Source: Blepharisma japonicum (taxonomy: Eukaryota; Ciliophora; Heterotrichea; Heterotrichida; Blepharismidae). Taken from it: a stretch of 64,000 bases of DNA. Position 1 is the stretch's first letter, and each line of letters starts with the position of its first letter. Location: contig CATKHK010000053.1 in the NCBI GenBank assembly GCA_949751835.1, forward strand, positions 62,001-126,000, written 5' to 3'. Shown piece by piece: positions 31,522 through 42,200 of this stretch. A program made the translations under genes and the position numbers. Below the pieces are notes generated by a model, which made no database searches, was not told the origin of the DNA, and saw only the letters and a program-made list of their open reading frames with translations.

Positions 31522-32094
31522 ATGGAAAACACCTTTCTTCAACAGCATAGAGAGAAAGAAGAGTTTAACCAGTTCTGGTATTCAGCCAGGACCATTAATG
31601 CCCTTGTAGACGAGATTGAAGACTTGCATTTACAAGGCTTTACAAAAATTGCGTGCCTGTCGACACCTTCACTGTACTTTTCACTGACTGAAAAGGCAAA
31701 GGAAAACTCGCGTCTTTTTGAAATCGACCGGTCGTTTCAAAGAGACAAAGGGTTTGTTTACTATGATTTTAATCATAGCGAGGAGCTTGACCAAGTCCTT
31801 GAAAAATCCTTTGACGTTATAGTAGTGGACCCTCCCTTTATTACTCGTGAAGTATGGGAGAAGTATTTAAAAGCAGTGAAATTCCTACTTAAAAACGGAG
31901 GAAAGATCATTTTAAGCTCTATTGATGAAAATGCTCCAATGCTGGATGAGCTGCTGAAAGTAAAAAGACAAGCTTTTAAGCCTTCAATTCCACATTTGGT
32001 TTATCAGTATTCTTTTTTCACAAATTACAACTCTTCAAGATTTTCACAGAAGAATTCAGAAATTCCTGAAGAGGAAGATGAGGATTATTATTAA
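31522..32094 (+). CDS. EEF1AKMT1: eEF1A lysine methyltransferase 1 family, 190 aa
   Basis: This family (yeast Efm5, human EEF1AKMT1/N6AMT2) methylates a lysine of translation factor eEF1A using S-adenosylmethionine. Recognisable blocks are QFWYSARTINALVDEI at about 17-32, KIACLSTPSLYF at 42-53, LFEIDRSFQRDKGFVYYDFN at 65-84, and the catalytic DPPF at 103-106 in VIVVDPPFIT. The final part has KIILSS and an acidic tail. Length is close to the family norm. The protein is cytosolic, and has no intron and no TGA. It lies just downstream of the DHHC pseudogene on the same strand. Confidence 0.88.
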   Translation: MENTFLQQHREKEEFNQFWYSARTINALVDEIEDLHLQGFTKIACLSTPSLYFSLTEKAKENSRLFEIDRSFQRDKGFVYYDFNHSEELDQVLEKSFDVIVVDPPFITREVWEKYLKAVKFLLKNGGKIILSSIDENAPMLDELLKVKRQAFKPSIPHLVYQYSFFTNYNSSRFSQKNSEIPEEEDEDYY

Positions 32095-32691
32095 ATAATT
32101 GCTAATTTTAGATAAGGCTTGAATTTTTTGAAGTAAAAAAATTTTTGTAATTTAAATTGAAACGCATTTTTGATACTTGCCTATACTGAAGAGCATTTAG
32201 TTTGAGTTAAAAGGTAAAGATTAATTTAGAAATGCATTTATCTTATTTATTAGATTCTTTTTAAGAGTTATTATATTTTCTTCTGAGTTGTTGAAAAATA
32301 ATATTAATATTATGAGAGAGATTAGTTTATTAAAATAGAGGCATTTTTTCAAGAATGATAAAAATTTATTATTTTTGACATAATAAATCTGATACCAGAA
32401 GAAATTGATACTAAGTCCTATTAATTTTAAAATGAAAATTTTATTATTTTTGATAATTTTATATTTAATAAATGAAATAAATTCAAATTTTTAAAAAATA
32501 TATGAAAATATAAAAATACATAAATTTTCTTTATAATTTAGGAAATAGAATTTAATTCATTCTGCACCAACAGCAAATTATAAAATCTTTTCCCTCTTTC
32601 AACATTTGCAAACCATTATACATATTTCTAACATCATTAGCTTCTCAACCTCTTCCTTCTCTTCTAAGTATTCCTCCTCTTCCTCTTATAA
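32095..32691. other. Spacer; polypyrimidine tract before the DRC2 gene
   Basis: It is AT-rich with no gene. The last 80 bp, up to the ATG at 32692, are pyrimidine-rich on the coding strand (CTCAACCTCTTCCTTCTCTT, then CCTCCTCTTCCTC), like the tract upstream of the carboxypeptidase gene. Confidence 0.4.
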
Positions 32692-34236
32692 ATGGTTTTA
32701 TTAGGGAAACTGTTAAAAGGTCGCTCCACCAGAGCTCCCAAAGATCTCCGCGGTGTCCGCATTCGCCAAGTTCACATGCAAATTCAAGCGGAAGACCTCA
32801 AAAACGAAGAAGAATTTCACAAGAAAAAGCGTGAGCACCTGCGCAACACCATCCAAGAAGAACAAAAAATTACAAACTTCAATAAAAAGAAAATCGTCAC
32901 AGAGTGGCGTAAAATCATGAGAATGGCCAAAACAGACGAGCTCAAGCGTGAAATTGAAATTTATTCACAAAATCATGAGCGTGAGGTTGATTCAAAAGAT
33001 GCTGTCATGCAAATGCTAGACCGTGATTTAGAAGAAGCTGAAGAACAGTACCAGACTGCTTTAAGGAATTTTATGATCCATGTAGACCGTTTATTAGCCT
33101 TACAAGATTCAAGACTCCAAGGGTTAGAAGAAGAATTCAAGCGCGATTTGAAAATTCTGGAGGACGAATTTATGCTGGAAAGGAAAGAAATTGTAGAAAA
33201 CCATAAGCAGGAAAAAAAGGAGCTGCAAGATGTAATAAATGCAGTACAGGAAGAAGAAAAAAGGAAGCAGGATCAGATAAAATCAAGACATGAGACTAAT
33301 CTGGAGGGAAGCAAAAGAAATGAGGAGACGTCGATTTTGCAGAGGATTTTGGAAAGCAAAACAAATGATTTGAAGAGAGAGCTGGATATGAATTTCACGA
33401 ATTATCAGCAGGGCAGCAAGGATTTTAATACCAACTTTTTTAAGCTGATGAACCAGAATAAGGAAGATCAGAAAAAGATTGAAAGACTGCATAGGAGGGT
33501 TGAGGCATATAAGGATGCAATAGAAAAATTAAAATCAGAAGCCAGCAAAACTGAAAAAGAATGCGAAGCAAGAAACCAAGCTTTGAAAAATGAGCTGGAC
33601 ACTGTTACGCAGCATTATCATGAACTTAAGAGAAAAATGGTCCAATTTAGAGAAGAAGAAGTCAAAAGGCTTACCCAACTTATAAATAACTCTAGAGACA
33701 CTTCTAGCAAGCTTACTGATCAAGTCAATCTTGGCGAAAAAATTTTAAAACTTGCTGAGTTATGCAGAAAATTGGAAACTGAAAAAGAAAAAGTTGTCCC
33801 GTTTTTCACGTCTGACCCCGAAGCTGTAGAAAATGCACAGGATATGCTAAATAATGACAGAAATGCTCCGATTGATCAAGAATTAAGAGCAGCAATGGAA
33901 GAAAATAATAGAGAAATTTTACAATTTTTAAACCCTGAGTATGCTTATGATGAGTTTGTGGCATTAGAAAATTTTTATAAGAGATTCAATAAGGTTTTGC
34001 TTGATAAATTAGCAATAGATAAGCAGAAAAAACAGTTGGAAAAAGATAATTTATTCTTCAAGAGTTTATTGAAGCAATATCTTGATGGTGTTTCTGTTAA
34101 TGAAGATGTGATGGCTGCTCCTAACCCACTATTAGTGATCAATAATAGAATCCAATTGAACAGACCTCCTGTAGAACAAGTAGAAAAGACGGTTATTGAA
34201 GCTGCTCATGTAATTCAAAATCGTATAAGACAATAA
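32692..34236 (+). CDS. DRC2: Dynein regulatory complex subunit 2 (CCDC65-like), 514 aa
   Basis: DRC2 pairs with DRC1 to form the base plate of the nexin-dynein regulatory complex on ciliary doublet microtubules. Family blocks are visible: an N-terminal helical part with WRKIMRMAKTDELKREIEIY, then AEEQYQTALRNFMIHVDRLL at about 114-135, LQDSRLQGLEEEFKRDLKIL, and the C-terminal GEKILKLAELCRKLETEKEK followed by VVPFF. Coiled coil runs throughout. Length is close to that of animal CCDC65. There is no intron and no TGA. The first 40 codons are richer in G+C than the rest. A ciliate with many cilia would need this gene. Confidence 0.9.
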   Translation: MVLLGKLLKGRSTRAPKDLRGVRIRQVHMQIQAEDLKNEEEFHKKKREHLRNTIQEEQKITNFNKKKIVTEWRKIMRMAKTDELKREIEIYSQNHEREVDSKDAVMQMLDRDLEEAEEQYQTALRNFMIHVDRLLALQDSRLQGLEEEFKRDLKILEDEFMLERKEIVENHKQEKKELQDVINAVQEEEKRKQDQIKSRHETNLEGSKRNEETSILQRILESKTNDLKRELDMNFTNYQQGSKDFNTNFFKLMNQNKEDQKKIERLHRRVEAYKDAIEKLKSEASKTEKECEARNQALKNELDTVTQHYHELKRKMVQFREEEVKRLTQLINNSRDTSSKLTDQVNLGEKILKLAELCRKLETEKEKVVPFFTSDPEAVENAQDMLNNDRNAPIDQELRAAMEENNREILQFLNPEYAYDEFVALENFYKRFNKVLLDKLAIDKQKKQLEKDNLFFKSLLKQYLDGVSVNEDVMAAPNPLLVINNRIQLNRPPVEQVEKTVIEAAHVIQNRIRQ

Positions 34237-34295
34237 ATATTAAGCGTCATGCTTATATTAACATTTTAATCATCTTTATAAGACAAAAGCCTAAT

Positions 34296-36110
34296 TTAAA
34301 TTTTCAATGGGCTTTCTATATCAGCAGCTGTTTTTATCATCCCAATCACTGTTTCTTGGTTTGGAATATAATTAAGATTAACGAAAGTCCCATACCTTGA
34401 AGAAGATCTTGTCCGAAATTCTGGCGTACTTTCAGAAACAGGAAGAGTCTCTTCACTTAGCGTGTCTCTTCCAGCTTTTAGATAATTTATCATGCAGTCT
34501 TGAAGATAAGTGGAAATCAAAGATTTTTTTGACTCATATGGGATATTTACAATTTTGCTTACAATTGTTTTATATCTTTTGGATTTACGTTTCCGATTCA
34601 TAGTTTTATTTACAATATTGTCAACTGTATGATTCCAAAGCTGATTCACTTGCTTAAATCTGTGTTCTTTTGCTATTTGGTAAGCCTTTCACGTATTTTG
34701 TATCAGCAAAACTTTAGTGGTGTAGCTAGAAAAAAATGTTGGAATTTTAAAATGATTCTTACTGTGGTTGATTGCCATCAACAATTGATGCTTCGCTTTA
34801 GAGACAATCACCTTTTTCGCATGAAATCGGTAAAATCTAAGTAAATCTCTTGCTCGTGCCATATTAAGATCTTCAACTGGTACTTTTTTGGTATACTTTT
34901 TTCATGTATGCTGGAAAACCATTGCAGCAAATAAGGACTGTAGATTCTTTTTTACAGCCATTTTCCGTTTTTCCAAATTTTCCTTCAAGCTTATAACAGA
35001 TTTGCAAAAATACACAAAACTGAACCATTTTTTCTCAAATTCGCATTTGGCATTATAAAGTTTATATACTTTTTCTGCCTGAATATGAAGCACTTTTTTT
35101 ATTTCGCTTTTTTGTATTTTTATTTCACCTTTGACTCTGTGCTCAGTTAATATTTCTTTATGCTTTGATATAACATTTTGTCTTCTTAGCTCTGTGGAGT
35201 CTCTTTTTTCTGATAAATAATCATGGAGCTTTATGCAAGATCTAGCCCTTTTTACGTTTCTTTTGATAAAATCCGTTGAGTGGGTAATTTCTTCTTCTTT
35301 TTTGTATTTTTGGTCAAGGGAGTCTTCTTCAAGATTGATAGGCTCTTTTTTGATGCTTTGGTCAAGCAATTCTTCCTCAGTCCCTTTTTGCTTTTTTCTA
35401 ATTTGGAATATTTCAGAAGCATCTTTTGAGATAATTCTTCCAAAATTAATTCCAATAGCAAAGCTGCACTTTTCACTCGCAGTGACATTTAAATAGATTT
35501 TTTGAGTAAGAAAACTGAGTTCTCGTAAACCAATGTCTCCAATTTCAAACTCATCCTTATTATAAACAGTTTCATGCTGATCTAAATTCGGCACAACTAC
35601 CCTTCTCGACATATAAGTCGTCAATGCTTTTCTCCCCATTTTCCTTTCGATTTTGACTTTAAGCGGTATTGGCTTTTTCGCAGTAACAATTGTGAACAAC
35701 TGTGATTCTCCTTCTTCTAGATGAATAATAACTACAGACCCTTCTTCAAGTATCACTCTTTTCTGCCCATAGTTTTCATTGCTTATAACTTTATCTAACT
35801 CTTTTATAATTTTATTGAACTCCAGTGCTGTTGAGGCCATGCTTCTTGTATCTCTGCTACTTCTTGAACCAATTCTTCCAATAGTTTCATTTTTCTTTTT
35901 AACCCTTCTGTTTTCTATCTGCGAAAGACTGCTTACTTGATCTCCTCTTTTATCTGTCAATTTAGTGTCAAACTTTACCGTTGAGAAAGTCCTCCTCATA
36001 ACTGGAAGGACTTTGGCGATATCTTTATCAGTGATAAAGGCAGCATAACAATCTAAATTCTGCTGAAGCCAGAAACTGCTGGTATGTTCACTATGAGAAT
36101 ACTTATTCAT
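34296..36110 (-). CDS. Unrecognised 604-aa basic protein
   Basis: The frame runs from the ATG at 36108-36110 to 34296 and needs UGA as Trp at 34902-34904 and 34689-34691. Residues 100-240 look like a folded beta-rich domain (QLFTIVTAKKPIPLKVKIE, SFAIGINFGRIIS). Residues 240-300 are charged and disordered. The last 300 are helical and basic, with IQ-like stretches (VLLIQNTWKAYQIAKEHR). No family is recognised. An axonemal or cytoskeletal role is only a guess from composition. It lies 17 bp downstream of the MYB gene on the same strand and converges on DRC2 with 59 bp between the stops. Splitting it at the TGA codons would give two false genes. Confidence 0.75.
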
Positions 36111-36127
36111 AAAATTTAGTCATTAAT

Positions 36128-36976
36128 TTAGTCATTTTTAATTATTACGCTCGCTTGTTTTTCGATGCTTTGGATGATCTTTCTTGCGGTAATGGAGCCG
36201 TCTGTGGTTAGGTTTTGGTAGTCTGGAGAGACATAATATAAAACGCAGGTTTTTTCTGGAGAGCTTTCTTCGCTTATGTTTTCTTTTGTCTTTTCAGGGG
36301 TTGAGTATACGTCCTCTTCTTTTCCATCATCAAAAATTTCATCCCCATATTTTTTGATATGGTCTATCATATATTCGCATACAGGGTCTGCTTGATCATT
36401 ATCTTTCACAGTCACCAAATACTCCTTTTTCACAAGCTTCATTTTCCTCTTCAACGTTGAGTTCCAATGGTTTTTAATCGCATTATCCGTCCTCCCAGGG
36501 AGCTTTTTTGCGATTTCTGCCCACCGATTTCCTAATTCCATATGCGCTTTAAGGATTTCTATGTCTTCTTCAGGAGTTCAAGACTCTCTTCTGATATGAG
36601 GGTTAAGATGATTATGCCATCGTTCTCGGCATTGTTTTCCAATCCGTCCAGGGAGATTGCTCGCAATTGCGCTCCAATTTTTGGGTCCGTATTTTTTAAC
36701 GAGCCTAATGACAATTTCATCTTCTTCTGGAGTCCATGGGCCTTTGATGAGCTCGGGGTTAAGGACTTTTTGCCATCGATGGAGGCACTGGACGTCTGTT
36801 CGATTTTTTAAGCACTGCGCTATGGTTTTCCAATTTTTGGGACCATAGGTTTGAACGAGTTCTTGGAGGGTTTTGTCTTCTTCGGACGTTCACCGCTGTT
36901 TTTTTGGCTTTTGAGGAGTGCAAAAGCTGTCTTCGAGATTTTGCAGTCCCGCCGGATCTTGAGGAATGTTTGCCAT
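36128..36976 (-). CDS. Three-repeat MYB transcription factor (3R-MYB), 282 aa
   Basis: Three MYB repeats follow one another: R1 about 27-76 ([14 protein letters not shown]...HRWQKVL), R2 78-127 ([20 protein letters not shown]...RERWHNHL), R3 130-178 ([16 protein letters not shown]...IKNHWNSTL). The first Trp of R1 (codon 29, 36890-36892) and of R3 (codon 133, 36578-36580) are TGA. These Trp are the hydrophobic core of the fold, so UGA = Trp is certain here. The C terminus is acidic. Animal and plant 3R-MYBs regulate cell-cycle genes, and the same role is likely but unproven here. A start at 36541 would lose R1 and R2. Confidence 0.92.
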
Positions 36977-37530
36977 CTTCATTAAATTTTTAACGAATTT
37001 CCAATCGTTAAAGAGAGAGAGTGATGGAGATAAAGTAAGAAAGAGGAAAAGTAAAAGGGTAAAAAGAAAGGGGGAATTTTTGGAGAAGGGAAGGGGGTTA
37101 GGATCAGGAAATAGAAGGAAAAAAGTGAGATGGAGGATGAAAGTTGGGGAGTTGTGTAACTTTTTATTTGAAATAGGGGTTTTAAATATGAGAGAAACGT
37201 GAAGCTGTTTGCATTGGTTATTAAAATATATTTTGATAGTGGGTTTATTTAATGTTTGAGAAAGTTCAGAAAAGATTTGTGTAGAATTGAGAAATTTTGC
37301 AACAGAAATTTGAAATAATTGCTTTCTAGAAGTAAGATTGTATATAATTGAACAATTTAATTTAATTTTCTTTTAAAATCATGGGAAAAGCCTTTTTAAA
37401 TATCAAAAGACCTCAGAGTGTCTATTTATTTATTATAAGAGAAGCAAAAAATTTCTACCATATCAGAATTGTCTATTTTAAATATTACATAAAATCACAA
37501 AAAAGAATGTAAAATAGGTAAATTACCTCT
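36977..37530. promoter_or_regulatory. Divergent promoter region, purine-rich strand bias
   Basis: From about 37005 to 37150 the plus strand is nearly all purine (AAGAAAGGGGGAATTTTTGG, GGAAGGGGGTTAGG), so the MYB coding strand is pyrimidine-rich upstream of its start. The remainder is AT-rich and leads to the TPR gene. An open frame here (36966-37202) reflects this bias and is not a gene. Confidence 0.4.
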
Positions 37531-38604
37531 ATGTTTGAAAAACAAAAATCAGTTCTATCCCTCTTGTCCAAATCCATCTCTACTCCAAACTTCCCTAAAT
37601 CTACCCTCTACCTCGAAAAACTCCCTCCAAACTCTTCTCTTCTCCGTCGTCAAATCTACGATTTCCTCTCTCGAGATTACCGAATTGAAGCTTTTTCTCT
37701 TCTCGAAACTGCAGACTCCAATCACTCCCGTCAAGACTACATAGACGCTGCCATCTATGCATCTCGTTTTCTCCTTGGAAATCAGCTTATCAATGAGTGT
37801 TACATCCTCCTTAAAGTTTGTCAAGATCATGTCGAATCTATTTATGGGGAGCCCATCGATTATACCTTAGTCGAAGAAATCGGGAACATGTTTTACCTTT
37901 CTGGGCAATGCTTTGAAGCTATAAAATGATATGAAAAGCTGATGGATTTAAATGAAGCCCCTGAAAGTAGGATGTATTTTAATATAGGAATGTGCTACCA
38001 AGTAATGCAAAATTATGCTCAAGCTATTGATGCTTATTTAAAAAGTACTCTTGCTGACTCAAGATATTCGAGATCGTGAATAAATTTAGGAAATTGCTAT
38101 TTGGAGATAGGGAAAGGGGATAAGGCATTACAGGCTTTTCAACAGCTGCCTCTGTCAGCGGAAAGTTTGATGTGTCAGGGGAATGCTCATTTTAAGATGA
38201 ATAACTATGAAGAGGCCATTGCGTTTTATTTGAGAGGGATTGAATTGAGAGAAGAAGCGGGGACTTATAATAATTTGGGATGTGCATTAAAAAAGATTGG
38301 GCTGCTGCAAGATGCAGTTTATGCGTTCACAGATAGTTTGAGCATTCAGCCAAATAATGAAGCAAGTTATAATTTATTGATTTTGTATATTGAATGTGGG
38401 AAGATAGGGGAAGCTTTGCAGCTTTTTCAAACCTGTATGAAAGTTTTGACAGCTGCGGAAGCAAAAATGATTGGAAATATGATTGATGAATTTAAAGTGG
38501 AGAGGAAAAGCAATGTCATGGGTGAGACTAGAAAGAAAATAAATGGGAAATCAAAAATTAAAGAAAATTTCAAAGATATACCTTTCTGAAATCTTAGAAA
38601 TTAA
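37531..38604 (+). CDS. TPR-repeat protein, 357 aa
   Basis: The frame needs TGA as Trp at 37927-37929 (EAIKWYEKL), 38077-38079 (RSWINLGNCY) and 38587-38589 near the end, and stops at TAA 38602-38604. At least six TPR helix pairs are visible from about residue 115: VEEIGNMFYLSGQCFEAIKW, then MYFNIGMCYQVMQNYAQAID, SWINLGNCYLEIGKGDKALQ, MCQGNAHFKMNNYEEAIAFY, TYNNLGCALKKIGLLQDAVY and a partial repeat. The two internal Trp are at normal TPR positions. TPR proteins act as scaffolds; intraflagellar transport and BBSome parts are possible relatives, but I cannot name one. Confidence 0.85.
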
Positions 38605-39260
38605 ATGATTAGATTCTGAACATAATTATTACTCTAATACCAATTTTAGACTATTTCTCTGCAATTAAAAGCTAAAATACCCTTTCAATGAGCTTATAAA
38701 ATCAAAGATTTTTTAAAAATATGTATCGTGATAATTTACTCTTTTTATTGTTTTATAAATTAAATCATAATCTTAAATTTAACTATAATGAACTTACTAA
38801 GAACTTTTCAAATAATATGGTTTTTCGAATGTTTTGCTCTCTAATTAAGTGGTAAGAAATCAAAATTTTTGTATTTTAGCCTAACGCAATTATGTTGATA
38901 ATTTAAATCTCAAGCGAACTTTTTAATTTTCACTATTTATGAATTTAGCACTTCAAAATTACTAAGTAAACTTTTTTTCTTAGATAAATAATAAGAAGGG
39001 AGGTGTAGAAATTTAGATAAATTAAAATCTGATCACTAACAGTATTATTTTGGTAAAATTTTTGTGCTAAAAGGCCCTAAAATTTTTATAAGTATTAAGC
39101 AAGATCATGTTTAATTGGAAAATCATGAATATTTAAAAGCAATGGGCCTATTAAATATTAAAATTAAGTGAAGAAATTATATAATGCATTCAAAATAATG
39201 AAAAAGTATAAAACGTAACCGAGCAACCCGAGTAATTAAACTTTTCCTAAACAAAATGGG
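38605..39260. other. AT-rich spacer before the giant gene
   Basis: No gene or repeat was found. It must hold the promoter of the giant receptor-like gene. The start at 39261 is supported by a good signal peptide directly after it. Confidence 0.5.
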
Positions 39261-42200
39261 ATGATTTATAAAATGTTAAAGATGATCATTGCTTGGTTAA
39301 TTATAGCCTTTCTTAGCTGTCAAGTGATGGGATCAAATACTTTAAACTCAAGCTTGGACTCCGAGGTCCTATATGCTAGCGATAATTCTTCACCCAAAAA
39401 TAATTCGATTACTCAGAAATCACCTAAAGAAGAGATCGCTAGTAATGAAGACAGTAGAATTCGAAAAAATAATTGATCAGACAAAAAAAGAAGTTTGAGT
39501 GCATGTACAGATACAAATTGCATTAGCTGCCCTTCTGACCCAGCATGTGCTACATGTGCAAATTATTATGGAGTAAATTCAAACGGAGTATGCAAGGCGT
39601 GCACAGATACAACACATTGCAAAACCTGTGATGGATCAAACCCAGGCACTTGTACGACTTGTATTGATCATTATGGTCCTGATTCACTCGGAGCATGCCA
39701 GGCATGCACAGATGCAACAAATTGCAAAATCTGTGATGGATCAAGCCCAGGCACTTGTACGACTTGTATTAATCGTTATGGTCCTGATTCACTCGGAGCA
39801 TGCCAGGCGTGCACAGATACAACATATTGCAAAACCTGTGATGGATCAAACCCAGGCACTTGTACGACTTGTATTGATCATTATGGTCCTGATTCACTTG
39901 GAGCATGCCAGGCATGCACAGATACAACATATTGCATATCCTGTGATGGATCAAACCCAAGCACTTGCACTGTTTGCGATACAGGATATTACGTCAGTTC
40001 ATCCAATCTATGCACTGCTTGTCATATCAGTGGCTGCAGAAATTATTTAAAAATTACTTCTGGATCAGGCACTTATGAAGCTGGCATTAGTATATCGATA
40101 ACAGTCGAAAAATATACTTATAAGGACGCTCTTACATCTTCAGATACCAACAGCGTCTATCTCTTCTCAACAGATTCAACAGCAAATCTATTTGGGACTT
40201 TATCAATCGCTTATTCTTCTGTTTCCAGCAACTCTGCTTCTGTATTCATGACTAAAGTAAAATTAATATAGGCCGGGACTTTTACAATAGAAGCCCATTG
40301 CGATGGCTTTACCAAAGATTCAATAAGCATCACTATCACTCCTAAAACTACCTTTTCTTATATTGCATTTACAAGTCAGCCTTCAGATAATGCATGCACT
40401 GGTGTAGCTGTAACTGCTTACGATCAATATGGAAATGTGGCAACTTCAGCCTCTGGTACTATAACCCTTATTGCATATCCAACTACCTCAGGAAAAGTCG
40501 GGAAATTTAAGACTACTACAGTAACCGCATCTTTATCATCTGGAGTTGCTAGTTCTTGGACTAGCTGCAAAATTCTTGGAACTGACACATTATTTCAATT
40601 AGAAGCTTCTGGTTCATCAGGCAAAAATTGTGTCAGCAATACTTTTTCAGTCACCCAAGCTATAAAAACAGCCACTTTTACTACCACTTCCTTAACAGCC
40701 TCTCCTGGAGCAACTTTTACTCTATATGTATCAGTTACAGATACAGATAATGACGCTTATTTGGGTTCAGTTGCAGGGCTTTCTCTAATATATCATTCAG
40801 GGTCAGCATTATCAACAGCTACTTATACAAATCAAGGAAGCGGAACTTGGGCAGTTTCAGCTAGCATATCGACCCAAGGATCTTACTCTTTAGATATTAC
40901 GTGCACAGGCTGCGCAGCCTCATCTTCGGCTTCAGTGACAATTTCTAACGTAAATGCTATACTAATCAATTTCCCAACTTATATACACGAAGGAGCTACA
41001 TCTCAGACATACCAAATCAAATTGAGCGGAACAGCCCCTACTTCTGACGTAACCGTAAGCATCACTACAACAACATCATCAACAGAACTTACTGTGCAAA
41101 CAACAAGCCTTACTTTTACCAGTGGAAATTACAACACTTATCAATCTGTTACAATAAACCTTCCTTATTATTATACGTCTTCATTAGATTACTCTATTGT
41201 GCTATCTCACTCATTAACAAGCTCAGACAGCACATGGAGTGGCTCAAATATTATTTTTGATTCCAGCCAGTACCCTTCTGGATCAGCTACGTTGTATATA
41301 TATGACCAAGACCCTGTAGTCACAGTTGAAGACTCCGTTGTAGTTTCTCAAGGAGGAACCGCTACTTATCAGGTTTCTCTCAGTATGCAGCCAATAAACG
41401 ATGTACAAATCAGTGTAGCCAACTCTAATTCTGCTTATATAACCGTATCTCCAACATCAGTGACCTTCACATCGGCTTCATGGTCTTCACAGACCTTTAC
41501 AGTGAAATCTATAAGCTCCTCTTCCATTGTTGGCTCTACTTCTTATTCACTTACTTACACCTTAACCTCAACAGACTTAGCTTGGTCTAATGCAATAAAA
41601 ATGCCATCTACTTTTGAAACCATTGTGACTGTGATACAAAGCTCATATGGGACATTAAAAATCTCAAACAACTACTTAGATTTATCAAAATCACAGTCAG
41701 GGACATATACAGTTTGGCTCGGAAGTCAGCCCTCAAGTGATGTTACTGTAACAATTTCATCAGGAAATAGCAACGTTGGTGTTTCGCCTTCATCCTTAAC
41801 GTTTACTAATTCTAACTATGCAACTGCTCAAACAGTGACAGTAACTGTAAATAGTGCTCCTACCTCTATGACAAGTCTTTATTATACAGTTTCAATTTCT
41901 CATTCAACATCTTCTAGTGACAGCAATTATAGTGGCTTATCAGCTTCAACTACAGTTGATGTTGTAAACTTGTGTACGCCAGCTGCTTATGACTGGACAG
42001 CTTCTACTACAACTTGTTCAGTAACTATTACGAATTTTGATGTGTCAAGCGGAGTCCCAGTCCCTTGCTCTCCAGGATCTTATTATAGCTCAGGCTCATG
42101 TGTTGCATGCCCTATTGGCTACTACTGTCCTGACGGGATTAATGAGTATGCTTGCCCATCTGGCCATTATCAAACTCTTACAAGCCAGACATCTTGCACT

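Noticed and set aside
34629-34901. Separate genes at 34296-34649 and 34902-36110
   Set aside because: The stops between them are TGA in one continuous frame of 604 codons.
36966-37202. Plus-strand ORF of 78 codons upstream of the TPR gene
   Set aside because: It is an Arg/Lys-rich translation of a purine tract in the MYB promoter, with no homologue or copy.
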